A DNA stretch of 64,000 nucleotides from CAWAXW01 sp963786155 (GCA_963786155.1 CAWAXW010000006.1:806001-870000); one strand, 5' to 3'. Positions 42,914 through 53,763 are shown, counted from the stretch's first letter. The notes: a model not told the origin generated them from the sequence alone. A program made the numbers and translations.

Positions 42914-44440
42914 ATGGGAGTGATCAAGCAGATCGCGCTCGCGCTCGTACTGTCACTGGCGGCGACGAGCGTTGTGGCGCAGGCGGCGACGACGCCAACG
43001 GTCAAGCGCCACCGTGACGCAGGGCACGACCACGGACTACTGCGGTCGGTAGGTGATCCACTCGCGATGCTGCAAGGCGAGGACGGGTTCCCGGTAAGGA
43101 AGAACGGGAACGGGCAGAAGCTTTCGGGGGGTCGCGCCGTTGCCCATCACGCAGGCGGTGTCGAGATCACCGATAGGGACATCGTCGCAGCAGCTCCCGA
43201 CGGACGGTTCTACCGGCTCGGCCACAACGGGTGGGAGCCTTCGTTAGGTGTGGACTCCAAGGGCCGGATCTTCTATCAGGCACGAAACGCGAGTCTCGAA
43301 CCCCAGGTCATGCGTTCGACCAATGAGGGCGACACGTGGGAGATCGTGTCGCCCACGCTCCCGGGCGGCGCTCCCGCGCAGCCGATCAGCCTCGACCCGG
43401 TGATGTACCTGGACAAGGACACCGACCGTGTCTTTACCAACAACATCCCACCCGACGTGACGTGCCAGCCGGTCTCGTTCTCCGACGACGCGGGCGAGGC
43501 GTGGACGACGACTGCGATCTGTGGTCACTTCGATCACCAGAACATCTTCACAGGCCCGGCGCCCGAGGATGGCGATCAGCCCTCAGGTTACGAGAACATG
43601 GTCTATTACTGCGCGATCAATCTCGTCGCCCTGTCCGGCACCTCCACGGCAACGACATGCGGCCGATCACTCGACGGCGGCATGACGTGGCTCCCGACGG
43701 GAGAGCCCGCCTACATAACCCCGATCCCTCCGCGCGAGGAGCAGACGGACACGTACTGCGACGGGGCAGTCGGTCACGGGTTCGTCGGACCTGACGGGAC
43801 GGTCTATCTGCCACGCGTATGGTGCGGGCAGCCGTTCGTCTCCATCAGCAAGGACGAGGGTCTGACGTGGGACGCGGTCCAGGTTGCGAACAACGGGGGC
43901 CTCGCACACGAAGCCGGCGTTGCAGCCGACTCGAAGGGCAACCTCTATTACACATGGATCGCTGCGGATGGGTTGCCTTATCTAGTGATCTCTCATGATC
44001 TAGGCGAATCGTGGGAGAAGCCTTTGATGATCGGCCCACCGGGTCTCAAGCGTTCCAGACTCCCAGCCCTCGACATAGGCGATGACGGCAAGATCGCGAT
44101 CACGTACGTAGGGTCCGACACGCCCGGCAAGAAAGAAGCGAAGTGGCGCTGGAACGCGTACATCACGATGACCACGGACGCCCTCGCCAAAGACCCCGTC
44201 TTCTACACGGGAACGGCGAACTCGCCCAACCACCCACTGCAGATCGGTGAGTGCGGCGCGCTCCGTTGTCACACGCTCGGCGACTTCTTCGATGTGACCA
44301 TCGCGCCCGACGGGACCCCCTGGGTCGCATTCGTGGACGCGTGCTTCAAGCCCGGCGAGTGCATTCCGACCTTCGAGAACATCGGGGTCCGGGGCGAGGC
44401 CGTGGTCGGCCGCCTCGTGGGAGGTCCGAAGCTTCGATGA
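42914..44440 (+). CDS. Secreted sialidase-like (Asp-box/BNR) beta-propeller protein
   Basis: 508 residues from the ATG at 42914; signal peptide MGVIKQIALALVLSLAATSV. At least five Asp-boxes of the S-x-D-x-G-x-T/S-W type occur (STNEGDTWEIV, SDDAGEAWTTT, SLDGGMTWLPT, SKDEGLTWDAV, SHDLGESWEKP), marking a six-bladed propeller. The catalytic Arg triad and Tyr/Glu of true sialidases are not evident, so binding or another glycosidase activity is possible. The stop overlaps the next ATG (44437-44440). Confidence 0.8.
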   Translation: MGVIKQIALALVLSLAATSVVAQAATTPTVKRHRDAGHDHGLLRSVGDPLAMLQGEDGFPVRKNGNGQKLSGGRAVAHHAGGVEITDRDIVAAAPDGRFYRLGHNGWEPSLGVDSKGRIFYQARNASLEPQVMRSTNEGDTWEIVSPTLPGGAPAQPISLDPVMYLDKDTDRVFTNNIPPDVTCQPVSFSDDAGEAWTTTAICGHFDHQNIFTGPAPEDGDQPSGYENMVYYCAINLVALSGTSTATTCGRSLDGGMTWLPTGEPAYITPIPPREEQTDTYCDGAVGHGFVGPDGTVYLPRVWCGQPFVSISKDEGLTWDAVQVANNGGLAHEAGVAADSKGNLYYTWIAADGLPYLVISHDLGESWEKPLMIGPPGLKRSRLPALDIGDDGKIAITYVGSDTPGKKEAKWRWNAYITMTTDALAKDPVFYTGTANSPNHPLQIGECGALRCHTLGDFFDVTIAPDGTPWVAFVDACFKPGECIPTFENIGVRGEAVVGRLVGGPKLR

Positions 44441-45585
44441 AGAGGGCACTCGCAACCGTCGCCGCCCTGTTCGTCATCGCCGCTTCTGGCGGGGCGAGCG
44501 CGGGCCCGGGTACCTACGGTGTCACTTCCGACAACGTCGAGCACATCGCGTTCGTACCCTTCGAGGTCGGTACGGCAACGGGGGCCAAGGTCGTCGGCGA
44601 CTACCTCTATGTGACCTCGTGGAAGAGCTTTTCGATCTACGACATCTCGAACCCACTCGAGCCCGAGCAGCTGTCGCAGACGACGTTCGGTTTCAAGTTC
44701 GAGAACGAGAATGTCTCTACGAACGGCGAGATCATGCTGTTCGCCGAGCAGGTTCCGAATGACTCTCTGCATGTGTGGGACGTCGAGGACAAGACGAATC
44801 CGACGGAGATCGCGGTGCTCCAGGGAGCCGGCTCGCACACCGCGACGTGCATCCTCGATTGCAAGTACTCGTATGGGACCTACGACTTCGTGGGGCCCGA
44901 GGGTGCATCCAGCGGGGCGACTCTTGTCGATCTACGCGACCCGACAAAGCCCAAGGAACTGGGCCACTGGAACGCCAAGCTCAAGTTCGACAAGGTGCAC
45001 GACGTAACCGAGGTCACTCCGGGCCGCGTGATCACCGCGTCGATGCCGATCGCGTTCGTCGACGCTCGCAAGGATCCGCTGCGACCGAAGGCGCTGGCCT
45101 ACGGGACGAACCTCGACAAGCGCGAGCACTCGATCGTGTGGCCGCGCGGTGGCAAGGACCGCTTCATGATGAGCTCATTCGAAACGAACGGGACGCCACG
45201 TTGTGAGGCGGGCGTCGGCGCCTTCACAGTCTGGGACGCGTCGGATTGGCAACAGACCAAGAACTTCAGGGTCCTCGACGAGTGGTACATCACGAACGGA
45301 ACTTGGACCGACGGTCGTCCCGGTGTAAGCGCTCCGCTCGGCTGTTCGCCGCATTGGTTCCAGGAGCACCCCGACTTCCACAACGGGGGCATCGTCGCGG
45401 TCGGATTCTACGACCATGGCACACGGTTCCTCGAGGTTAGTGACAAGGGCAAGGTCTCCGAGGCCGGTTACTTCCTTCCGTGGCGCGGGTCGACTTCGGC
45501 CGCGTATTGGGTCACCGACGAGATTGTCTACTCCGTCGACTACGAACGCGGCATCGACATCCTGCGCTACACCGGCGACCTGTAA
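44437..45585 (+). CDS. Secreted LVIVD-repeat propeller protein
   Basis: 382 residues with a signal peptide (MKRALATVAALFVIAASGGA). Blades of the LVIVD type: YLYVTSWKSFSIYDISNPLE, DSLHVWDVEDKTNPTEIAVL, SSGATLVDLRDPTKPKELGH and TRFLEVSDKGKVSEAGYFLP. The family is a predicted extracellular propeller of unknown ligand. Coupled by ATGA to the Asp-box gene, so the two are probably made together. Confidence 0.75.
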   Translation: MKRALATVAALFVIAASGGASAGPGTYGVTSDNVEHIAFVPFEVGTATGAKVVGDYLYVTSWKSFSIYDISNPLEPEQLSQTTFGFKFENENVSTNGEIMLFAEQVPNDSLHVWDVEDKTNPTEIAVLQGAGSHTATCILDCKYSYGTYDFVGPEGASSGATLVDLRDPTKPKELGHWNAKLKFDKVHDVTEVTPGRVITASMPIAFVDARKDPLRPKALAYGTNLDKREHSIVWPRGGKDRFMMSSFETNGTPRCEAGVGAFTVWDASDWQQTKNFRVLDEWYITNGTWTDGRPGVSAPLGCSPHWFQEHPDFHNGGIVAVGFYDHGTRFLEVSDKGKVSEAGYFLPWRGSTSAAYWVTDEIVYSVDYERGIDILRYTGDL

Positions 45586-45588
45586 CCA

Positions 45589-46176
45589 CTAAAGGTCGGC
45601 GCTGATGATCGTGAGATCTCTGTGCTCCCAAATGACGTGAGGTTCGAAACCGGCCTCCAGCAGCCACTTGAGCAGCTCCTCTGTCTTGGAGGGCAGGTCA
45701 TAGTCGGGCGACAAGGGAGTGATCGCGTCGGCGGGATCGGGAGGAACGACGACGTCGCCCATCACGAACCGGCCCCCACGATGAAGCACTCCTGCCACGC
45801 GCCGGAAGAGATGGGCCTTGCCGGGACCGTCGAGGTGGTGAACGGCCAGCGCGGACACGACCAGATCGAAGGGACCCGGCGGAAGCTCGTCTTCGATACT
45901 CCGCACCATCAGCTCGTCCACGCGTCCGGGCGGAAGGGTTTCGGCGGCGACTCGGAGCATCGGCTCGCTTACGTCGATGCCGATCAGGGATGCCGCCGGA
46001 TGGAGCGCGAGCACCCGTCGGGAGGTCTCCCCGGTGCCCGTTCCCAGCTCGAGGATCCGCTCGACGGCCAGACCCTCCGTGGCCGCGGCAACGCGCTCCT
46101 GGAGTTCTTCATACGCCGGCACCTCGGAGTGCATGAGGTCCAGGTAGTCGTCCGGCGTGAAATGGAACTGCCCCAT
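45589..46176 (-). CDS. SAM-dependent class I methyltransferase
   Basis: 195 residues: ILELGTGTGETSRRVLALHP (motif I), LIGIDVSEPMLRVAAE, FDLVVSALAVHHLDGPGKAH and LHRGGRFVMGDVVVP. Methyltransf_12/25 type with a 40-residue N-terminal cap (DDYLDLMHSEVPAYEELQE). Acceptor unknown. Three nt separate its stop from that of the convergent LVIVD gene. Confidence 0.8.
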   Translation of the reverse strand: MGQFHFTPDDYLDLMHSEVPAYEELQERVAAATEGLAVERILELGTGTGETSRRVLALHPAASLIGIDVSEPMLRVAAETLPPGRVDELMVRSIEDELPPGPFDLVVSALAVHHLDGPGKAHLFRRVAGVLHRGGRFVMGDVVVPPDPADAITPLSPDYDLPSKTEELLKWLLEAGFEPHVIWEHRDLTIISADL

Positions 46177-46341
46177 CCGCCAAACCTACGTGGCGTCGGT
46201 CCGAGGGCACAAAATCTCTTCGACACTCTTGTAAGGGTGCAATAGGAGGGTGAGGGAGGGGCGGTGGCGAACCTTTGGATAGAGGTTGACCGGATCGCCG
46301 GAGGCCGAGCAACGAACGCTCGAATCCGAAGGAGGTTCCAG

Positions 46342-47655
46342 ATGAAGGTTCGGTTCAACAGGTTGCTGACCCTCGCGTGTGTCGCGGGCGTTCTGGCGTC
46401 CGCCGTCCATCCGGTGTCGACCGCTAACGCAGACGCCGTGCCGACGCCCGCATGCAGTTGGGGGTCGAACGCCGACGACGACTTCATCAACGCCGCATAT
46501 CCCGATACCGAGGCGAACTATTGGTTGGCGCAGTTGATGCAGGTCCCGAGCACAAGGATCGCGATCCGCGGCGCCTACCCCGAAGCGCGTTACTTCTCGT
46601 TGCACGTATATGACCAGGCTCAGCGACCGATCGATTCCCTCGCGGACTACGAGATAGTTCCCGACAAGGGAAGTGCGAATCCCTTCGCATCGTCGGTGAG
46701 CTCGAAAGGTGCCGGCACCTACACCGTCTTCGTCGAGTTCACCGCCGAGCCGCAGGACCCGGCCCCCAACACGATCTACGCCGGAGCGACCGGGGAGGGC
46801 CTGCCTAACCCGACGAGCGCGCTCATCTATCGCACCTATGTCCCCGACGATCCCAAGGATGGTTTGGGTGGCGTGCCGCTGCCGACGATCTCCTACGAGA
46901 CCGCCGATGGAACAGAGGTAGTCGGTTTCGAAGACTGCCAAGTCTTCACCGCTCCCTCCGATGGGACCGTGAATCAGGCGATCAGGGACTCGAGCTACCC
47001 CGACGACATCCCACGCCTCCCGCCGCGTCCTAACGACGAGAAGAAGCCGAGATTCAATCGGTTCTACGGGGTCGACCGTCCCGTGTATGACAACGTGCCG
47101 CCGAACCCGGTAACGGGCGAGGAGCCGAAGACGCAAGGTGGCTTCCTTTCGAACGAACAGAACGCGTACATGACCGCCCGCATCACTCGGTCGATGGGCG
47201 ACATCGTGGTGATCCGAGCTAAGGCCCCGTCGTTCCCCGACACGAGGAAGGGCGAGTCCTTGCGCCCGCCTTCCGAGCTCCGGTATTGGTCGATGTGTCA
47301 GAACCACACCTTGAGCCAACGGGTAGTGGCGTGCGCGGCGGACTTCCAGACCGAAGTCGGGCGCGACGGCTACTTCACCTTCGTCATCTCCGACCCGGCC
47401 GACCGACCCTCGAACGCGAACGCAAAGTCGGAAGTCACCTGGCTGCCCTGGGGAGGGCCCTTCTACGAGGCGACGATCATCTACCGGCACATGTTGCCGA
47501 GCCGAGGCTTCGACGAGGCTGTGCAGAACATCCCCGAGGGCGAGGATCCAACTAAGATCATGGGCGTCTACTACCCGCGGGCGGTGTACTGCGACAAGGC
47601 TGCCTTCGAGAAGTCGGGTTGGCGAGGGTGCCGAGGCCTCCCCGGCGCCCGCTAA
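46342..47655 (+). CDS. Secreted protein of unknown function, 437 aa
   Basis: The ATG at 46342 follows GGAGG and a signal peptide (MKVRFNRLLTLACVAGVLAS, cleavage near ANA-DA). The mature part has FINAAYPDTEANYWLAQLMQ, TRIAIRGAYPEARYFSLHVY and a late WSMCQNHTLSQRVVACAADF, with YYPRAVYCDKAAFEKSGWRG at the end. The pattern recalls DUF1214/DUF1254-like exported proteins, but I cannot assign it. Several Cys suggest disulfides. Confidence 0.65.
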   Translation: MKVRFNRLLTLACVAGVLASAVHPVSTANADAVPTPACSWGSNADDDFINAAYPDTEANYWLAQLMQVPSTRIAIRGAYPEARYFSLHVYDQAQRPIDSLADYEIVPDKGSANPFASSVSSKGAGTYTVFVEFTAEPQDPAPNTIYAGATGEGLPNPTSALIYRTYVPDDPKDGLGGVPLPTISYETADGTEVVGFEDCQVFTAPSDGTVNQAIRDSSYPDDIPRLPPRPNDEKKPRFNRFYGVDRPVYDNVPPNPVTGEEPKTQGGFLSNEQNAYMTARITRSMGDIVVIRAKAPSFPDTRKGESLRPPSELRYWSMCQNHTLSQRVVACAADFQTEVGRDGYFTFVISDPADRPSNANAKSEVTWLPWGGPFYEATIIYRHMLPSRGFDEAVQNIPEGEDPTKIMGVYYPRAVYCDKAAFEKSGWRGCRGLPGAR

Positions 47656-47698
47656 GCCGCTATTCGGCCGGGGAGGAGAATCGCCCTCCGGGACGAAT

Positions 47699-47723
47699 AA
47701 TTAGTTTGGGGACCAACCTAATT
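47699..47723. promoter_or_regulatory. AT-rich inverted repeat upstream of the ThuA-like gene
   Basis: AATTAGTTTGG (47699-47709) and CCAACCTAATT (47713-47723) pair with one mismatch, 38 nt before the ATG at 47761. It is unusually AT-rich for this region, and two GC hairpins flank it. Possible operator. Confidence 0.35.
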
Positions 47724-47760
47724 CCCGCCGTGCCCCAGGGCGGGTGAGCGAGGGGACGTT

Positions 47761-49047
47761 ATGCGTCGTGTGCTGCTTCTTCTGACTGTTATCTCGGTTG
47801 CTCTGGTGGGCTTTCCCGGATCGGCCAAGCCCGTTGCTCAGGCCGAGGTCCCGCACGTGCTCGTCTATCACGCGACCTTCGGCTTCCGGCATCCGGTCAT
47901 CGAGCACAGCAACGATGTCCTGACGGCCCTTGCCGAAGAGACCGGCAAGTTCACGGTCGAGACCACTCTGAACCCGGCAGACATAAATGCCGACAAGCTC
48001 GCGACCACCGACATCGTTCTGTTCAACAGCTCGACCGGCAAGTCTCCGTTCACCGCCGATCAGAAGACCGAGTTCTTCAAATGGTTGTCGTGTGGCGGCG
48101 GCTGGATGGGCATCCATGCGTCGGCCGACGGCAACTACGGCTGGGCCGATTATGCGGAGCTCCTCGGCGCCCAGTTCGACTCGCATCCTCACAACGCCGG
48201 CGACCCCAAGGTCCGCTTCATCCTCGAGAACAAGAAGCACTCGGCCAACAAGACGTTCAAGAAGAAGTACGGCAAGAAGGGCTCGTTCAAGTTCAGTGAC
48301 GAGCTCTATAGGTGGCGGGCCAGCCCGCGCCGGATCCCCGGCGTGAAGGTCCTGTACTCGATCGACGAGAAGACCGAGACCAAAGCCATCCAGGAAGGGT
48401 TGACCCCCTACGAGCACCGACAGCCGATGGCGTGGGCCAAGACGTTCCGCGACCGCAACCGCGTGTTCTTCACCAACCTCGGTCACGGCAACGACTCGTG
48501 GGACTGGCCGGTATTTCAGAAGTCACTAGTGGACGCGATCGGTTGGGTGAGCAAGATCCGGCCCGACGCTGGTTGCCTCGCCGCCGATCCCGCGATCCCG
48601 CCGTCTCCTCTCGTGCCACCGGCTGCAACCGCGCCGGCGACGGAAGCCTGTCCGGTCCCCAAAGATCCCGCACGCCCCGGTCCGAACTGGCAGACATCGG
48701 AGGAGCCGAAGCGGCTCACCGAGGAGGGTCACAGCATGACGATGCCGAGCGCGGGACTCGCGGGTGGACTCGGATGGGGCGAACAGACTTACGTGCTCGA
48801 CCTCTCCAAGTCCGGCGCGCCCAAAGCAAAGGTCACGTTCGACCTTTCCTGGGCGTCACCAAGCGATGACTACGACTTGAGCGTCACCTCTCCATGGGGT
48901 TGGAACGGCTCCGATGCGATCGCGGGGATCTCGGAACAGGTGGTGCTCGAAAACGTCCCTCATTGCACCGTGTTGCAGGTCTACGGCGAGAACATGTACG
49001 CGACCAGCCAGCAGGCACCGTCCCTGGCTGCGACCGTCGAGCCATAA
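47761..49047 (+). CDS. Secreted ThuA-like (trehalose-utilisation fold) protein with C-terminal beta domain
   Basis: 428 residues with a signal peptide (MRRVLLLLTVISVALVGFPG). ThuA core: HVLVYHATFGFRHPVIEHSN, DIVLFNSSTGKSPFTADQKT, LSCGGGWMGIHASADGNYGW, YEHRQPMAWAKTF and RVFFTNLGHGNDSWDWPVFQ, as in glutamine-amidotransferase-like ThuA proteins. After a Pro-rich linker (PPSPLVPPAATAPATEACPV), a C-terminal ~110-residue part (AKVTFDLSWASPSDDYDLSV) looks like a pre-peptidase-type beta-sandwich. Probably acts on extracellular sugars; activity unproven. Confidence 0.8.
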   Translation: MRRVLLLLTVISVALVGFPGSAKPVAQAEVPHVLVYHATFGFRHPVIEHSNDVLTALAEETGKFTVETTLNPADINADKLATTDIVLFNSSTGKSPFTADQKTEFFKWLSCGGGWMGIHASADGNYGWADYAELLGAQFDSHPHNAGDPKVRFILENKKHSANKTFKKKYGKKGSFKFSDELYRWRASPRRIPGVKVLYSIDEKTETKAIQEGLTPYEHRQPMAWAKTFRDRNRVFFTNLGHGNDSWDWPVFQKSLVDAIGWVSKIRPDAGCLAADPAIPPSPLVPPAATAPATEACPVPKDPARPGPNWQTSEEPKRLTEEGHSMTMPSAGLAGGLGWGEQTYVLDLSKSGAPKAKVTFDLSWASPSDDYDLSVTSPWGWNGSDAIAGISEQVVLENVPHCTVLQVYGENMYATSQQAPSLAATVEP

Positions 49048-49116
49048 GGCTGGCGGCACCGCCGTATCTCCGGACGTATGCCAGACTCTCGACCTAGCCG
49101 TTGAGGAGGTCGGGTC

Positions 49117-52100
49117 TTGAAGAAGCGCGTCGCGTCCTTGCTCGTTGTCGCGTTGCTTGCATCTATGGGGGCTACGAGCGCGGGGTCGCCCGGCGAACGC
49201 ACGAGCACTAAGAGCGCTTCCCACAGATACATAGTTCAGATGCGGGCCCCGTCGGTCTCTCAAGAGGCAGTGGACGCGTCTGCTACGACTCAAAGACGTG
49301 CCTACACGCTTGCTCGTGCGTCGCAGGAAGCGACGCTCCGCGCCGTTGAAGCCCTCGGTGGCCGCGTCGTCTTCCGTTACGGAACACTGCTGAATGGATT
49401 CTCGGCACAGATGAGCCCGGTCGCAGCGGCCACGCTGGCGGCACGACCCGAAGTGGCGTCGGTAGATGCCGCATCGATCATCCATCCGGCCACATCTACG
49501 GCGGTCCCATTCGTCGGCGCTACGAAGGTCTGGAAGAAGCTCGGCGCAGAGGGGAAGGGGACGACCGTCGCAGTCATCGACACCGGGCTCGACTACACCC
49601 ATGCGGACTTCGGGGGGCCGGGCACGGAAGCTGCGTACGCGAACAACGATCCGCTTCATATCGAGCCCGGCACCTTCCCCACCGGCAAGGTGGTTGCCGG
49701 CTGGGACTTCGTGGGGGAGGACTACGAACCCGACCCTACCGAGGGTGACACGAGCAACGACATCCCAAGGCCGGACCCCGATCCGCTCGACATGGAAGGA
49801 CACGGATCGCATGTTTCCGGGATCTGCTGTGGGATCGGAGTCGGGAAGAAGATCGGTCCCGGCGTGGCGCCGAAGGCCAAGATCCACGCGCTCAAAGTGT
49901 TCGCGCTGGGCTCGACGACCGGCGACGTCGTGGCCGCCGCCATGGAGCGGGCGGTCGATCCGAACGGCGACGGCAGTATCAAGGATGCAGTCGACGTCAT
50001 CAACATGTCGCTCGGCTCCGACTACGGAACGGTCTTGACACCCGAGCTCGTCCTCGTCGAGCGAGCGGTCGCCGCCGGCGTCGTGGTCGTGGCCGCCTCT
50101 GGGAACGCAGGCAATCAACCGTCGGGCGGCGCCGCGTACATCACCGGCGCTCCAGGCGTCGCGCCCGATGCGATCTCAGTGGCTGCATCGATCGACGAGT
50201 TCAGGGCTCTCAAGTTGAGCGTGACGGCTCCGCAGACCTCTTCATTGCCGAATGACGGATTGGCGGTGCACCAAGAATGGTCGGCGGCTCTTTCATCAGC
50301 TCTGTCGGGTGACGTTGTCGATGTCCGATCGGTGCAGACCACGACCTTCGGAGCGACGCCGGTCCCGGAGGATCGCTACTTGTGCGACTCGACTCCGCCG
50401 GGAACGCCGTTCGCCGGGAAGATCGCGTTCGTCTACAAAGGGTCGACGGGGGCCGGGGACTGCGACGGCTCCGAGAAGGTGTTCCGCGCCCAAGAGGCCG
50501 GAGCGGTGGGCGTCGTGCTGTGGTCGGGCTTCGGCGACCTGCCCTTCGCGCTGGGTCCCGGGACGTTCGTGGACGAGATCACGATCCCCGCGGTGATGGT
50601 TGGAACTGCGGACGGGCAGGTGCTGGCCGATGCCGACAGCCCCGGGGCACCCGACACTTACGACACGGGAGGCCTTCAGGTCTCGGTCCCGCTGGAGGAA
50701 GCCGTCTTCCCCGCGTTCCAGGATCGGATCTCCGACTTCTCGTCCGAGGGACCCGCGACCCTTACCGAATCCCTGAAACCCGATGTGAGTGCGCCCGGTT
50801 TCAACATCACGTCTGTGCTGGCCGGTAGTGGCAAAGGTGACCTGACTATCTCGGGCACTTCGATGGCGACCCCGATGGTGGCCGGGGTAGCGGCTCTGCT
50901 GACGGAGCTGCATCCGGGCTTCTCGCCGATGAAGATCAAGGCCCTGATCATGAATCAGGCGACCCGCGCACTGTCCGACTCGGTCGGAGGGGCTCCCGTA
51001 TCTGCCACGGTCATGGGTGCCGGCCGCATCCGCGCGTTCCACAGCGCAACGACCCGGATGGTCGCATGGCCCCCGAGCATCTCCTTCGGCGCGCGCTACG
51101 CAACGGGGGCCGAGACTCTCCACGGAACCTTCAAGCTCCAGAACTTCAGCAAGAAGGTGCGCACGTACGAAGTTGCAGCCAATATCCGCTACTCCGACTA
51201 CGCGGCGAAAGTCGCCGACGTGCGCGTTGCCACGTCGGATGGCGCATTTGCGGATGAGATCCCGATCGAACTTGGGCCGGGCAAGACACAAAAGCTGCGA
51301 CTTCGGCTGAAACTGGATCCGACCAAGATCGATGCTGCTGAACAGGAACTGGGCTGGGTTGCCTTCCATGCGAACGTCGATGGCGTCGTCACGGTGCGCG
51401 AAACGGGGCCCGGCGATGCGGACGATGCTCTCGGAGTCCCCTGGCATGTGGTTCCGGTGCCTTCGTCGGACGTTTCCGCAAGTAAGACGGCGCTCGATCT
51501 TGCCTCGGGCTCCGACTCCTTCCAGATCGTCGAGCGCGCCGGCCGCCGGACTTACCCAGGCAGATGCCTACCTGCTCGGGGTCGAGGACGAGATCGATAG
51601 CCGGGGGGCCGAGGACATCACGCATGTCGGAGCGCGTAGCTTCACCGGGGCCGGGCTCGGTGATGGGCCCGAAGGCATCCCTTCGGGTACCGATCCGCTG
51701 CTGGAGGCGACCTACACGCAATTCTTCACAACGGATGTCGAGCCCACGGAACCGATCGAGTTCGCGGTCCGGACCCAGGGCCTCCACAGCACGACTGATC
51801 CGATCGATATCAGGATCGCAGTCGATTCCGGCGCGGACGGCGTTTTCGCCGACCCGGAGCTGAAGGCCGACTATCTGATCGAGAAACAAGCATCGATGGT
51901 CTGCGTGTTCGACCTCTCGAAACCGGACGCGCTGACCGAAGGGTGCGATGCGGTCTACAGCCAGGATTACGACCTCTACAACACAAACGTCTTTGGGCTC
52001 GTTGTGGACGCCACCGATATCGGAGTGCAGACCGGGACCGCCTTCAGCTACGGGGTGACCGTGTGCGACAAGAGCTACGAAGTCCCGCAGTGCGACGGCG

Positions 52101-52321
52101 CCGGCGCCCTGGACGAAGCCACCGGCACCTATCCGGCCACGTTCGCCCCCACCGATCCACCGGTTTTGGTGGACCCGCTCGTGTGCGGGGGCTTCTTCGC
52201 CCAAGAATGCTCGACGATGACCGTTCAGAGGAGTGGTGCTTCACCGCTCCAGGATCTGCTGCTCATCTATCCGAACAACAGAGCCCAATCGACGGCAGAA
52301 GTGGTGGCTATCGGCGGTTAA
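49117..52321 (+). CDS. Secreted subtilisin-like serine protease (S8) with PA domain, frameshifted
   Basis: Signal peptide (MKKRVASLLVVALLASMGAT), inhibitor I9-like propeptide (HRYIVQMRAPSVSQEAVDAS, VVFRYGTLLNGFSAQMSPVA), then the catalytic domain. Asp is in VAVIDTGLDYTHADF, His in DMEGHGSHVSGICCGIG, Ser in ISGTSMATPMVAGVAALL. A PA domain is inserted (KIAFVYKGSTGAGDCDGSEK). Near 51530-51540 one base disturbs ERAGRR; the next frame continues APAAGLTQADAYLLGVEDE and reads to 52321, giving a beta-rich C-terminal extension. An extracellular protease, one indel from intact. Its stop shares the TTAA at 52318-52321 with the convergent oxidase gene. Confidence 0.85.
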
Positions 52322-53736
52322 CGCACGACCTTCATCTGGGCCATCATGTCGTGGTCTTCGTGTGCCAGGTTGTGGCAGTGGAAGACGTAGCGGCCGGTGT
52401 GGTCGGCGAACTTCATCGCGACTCGTACTACCTCTCCGCTGTCGACCCTGACGGTGTCTTTCCATCCCGCTTCGCCGGCGGAGGGAGGGACCCCATCGCG
52501 ATCGATGATCTGGAACATGACCAGATGGACGTGCATCGGGTGAGTTTGGTCTGAGAGGTTGTTGAAGACCCACGTTTCGGTATCTCCGAGCTTCGGCCGC
52601 GCGTCGATGCGATGGTGACCGAACGACTTACCGTTGATGACCCACTTTGTGGTCTCCGGGTCGAGGCTCAACTGGAACTCGCGTTCCTTCGTGCCCTCTC
52701 CGACGGCATCGATCGTGCGCAGGGTAGAGGGCAGTGAGCTTGGATCCGATTCTTCTCGCGCGATGTCGAAGCGCATGATCGGCCGGGCCTCGAGAGGGTT
52801 GGGGGGATCGATCAGGTCTTGGAGTACGACGCTCGTCCCGACTTGGTACGCGGAGAAGTCGATGACGACTTCGGCTCGCTCCGCCGGCCACAAAGGGATC
52901 GTCGGAGCCATGACGGGGGCGGCCAATAGGCCCCCGTCCGATGCGATCTGAGAGAAAGGTCGCAAAGAGTCGAGGGCAAGGGTGTAGCCGCGGCTGTTGG
53001 ACGCGTTGAGGATTCGGAACCTGTACTTGCGGTTCGCGACCTTTAAGTAGGGGAGCGGCTTTCCGTTGACCAGAAACGTATCTCCCAACACGTTCGTGTG
53101 ATCGTTGTCGAACTTGAGCGAGCCGTCGCTCTTGAAACTTCGGTCCTGGATCATCAAGGGGATGTCGTACTTGCCCTTCGGGAGGTTCAACTCGTTCTCG
53201 GCCTCGTCCTCGATCAAGTAGAGGCCCGCTAACCCCATGTAGACGTTGCGAGACGTGTGGTGGTGGGTGTGATCGTGGTACCAGAGCGTCGAGGACAGTT
53301 GCTTGTTGGGGTAGTGGTAGTCCTTGTGCTTTCCCGGGGCGATCAGGTCCATCGGGTGTCCGTCGTTGGCCGGGCTCACATGCCCCCCGTGGAGATGAAT
53401 CGTCGTATCCACCTTCAGCTTGTTTATCTGACGCACGACGACCGGACGGCCCCGTCGGACTTTGATCGTCGGACCTGGGAAGTGACCGTTGTATACCCAC
53501 ACCCGCGTCCGTTTGCCCGGAAGGATCCCAACGTTGGTTTGGCGCATCGTTATCTCGTAGTAGTCGCGGCCCCCTTTGCGCCGGACCGGCTTCAACACCG
53601 GGGGGATCGGAAGTGGAACCGAGAACGCCTCGACCTGGGCAAACTCGCTTAGGAGGGTGATCGCTCGCGATGAGTTCAAGAGCGAGGCGCCACCGGCGAT
53701 CGCGCCGACCTTCAGGAGCTCGCGGCGAGTGAACAT
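52318..53736 (-). CDS. Tat-exported multicopper oxidase (CotA/SufI-like)
   Basis: 472 residues. Twin-arginine signal FTRRELLKVGAIAGGASLL. All four copper-binding segments are present: TIHLHGGH, LWYHDHTHHH, HPMHVHLVMF and HCHNLAHEDHDMM. The last ends with a Met at the T1 axial position. Three cupredoxin domains fit the length. It can oxidise metals, phenols or bilirubin-like compounds outside the membrane. It lies 27 nt after the sugar isomerase gene on the same strand, so co-transcription is possible. Confidence 0.9.
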   Translation of the reverse strand: MFTRRELLKVGAIAGGASLLNSSRAITLLSEFAQVEAFSVPLPIPPVLKPVRRKGGRDYYEITMRQTNVGILPGKRTRVWVYNGHFPGPTIKVRRGRPVVVRQINKLKVDTTIHLHGGHVSPANDGHPMDLIAPGKHKDYHYPNKQLSSTLWYHDHTHHHTSRNVYMGLAGLYLIEDEAENELNLPKGKYDIPLMIQDRSFKSDGSLKFDNDHTNVLGDTFLVNGKPLPYLKVANRKYRFRILNASNSRGYTLALDSLRPFSQIASDGGLLAAPVMAPTIPLWPAERAEVVIDFSAYQVGTSVVLQDLIDPPNPLEARPIMRFDIAREESDPSSLPSTLRTIDAVGEGTKEREFQLSLDPETTKWVINGKSFGHHRIDARPKLGDTETWVFNNLSDQTHPMHVHLVMFQIIDRDGVPPSAGEAGWKDTVRVDSGEVVRVAMKFADHTGRYVFHCHNLAHEDHDMMAQMKVVR

Positions 53737-53763
53737 GTGCTCGACGATATTCCTGGGCGGGCG

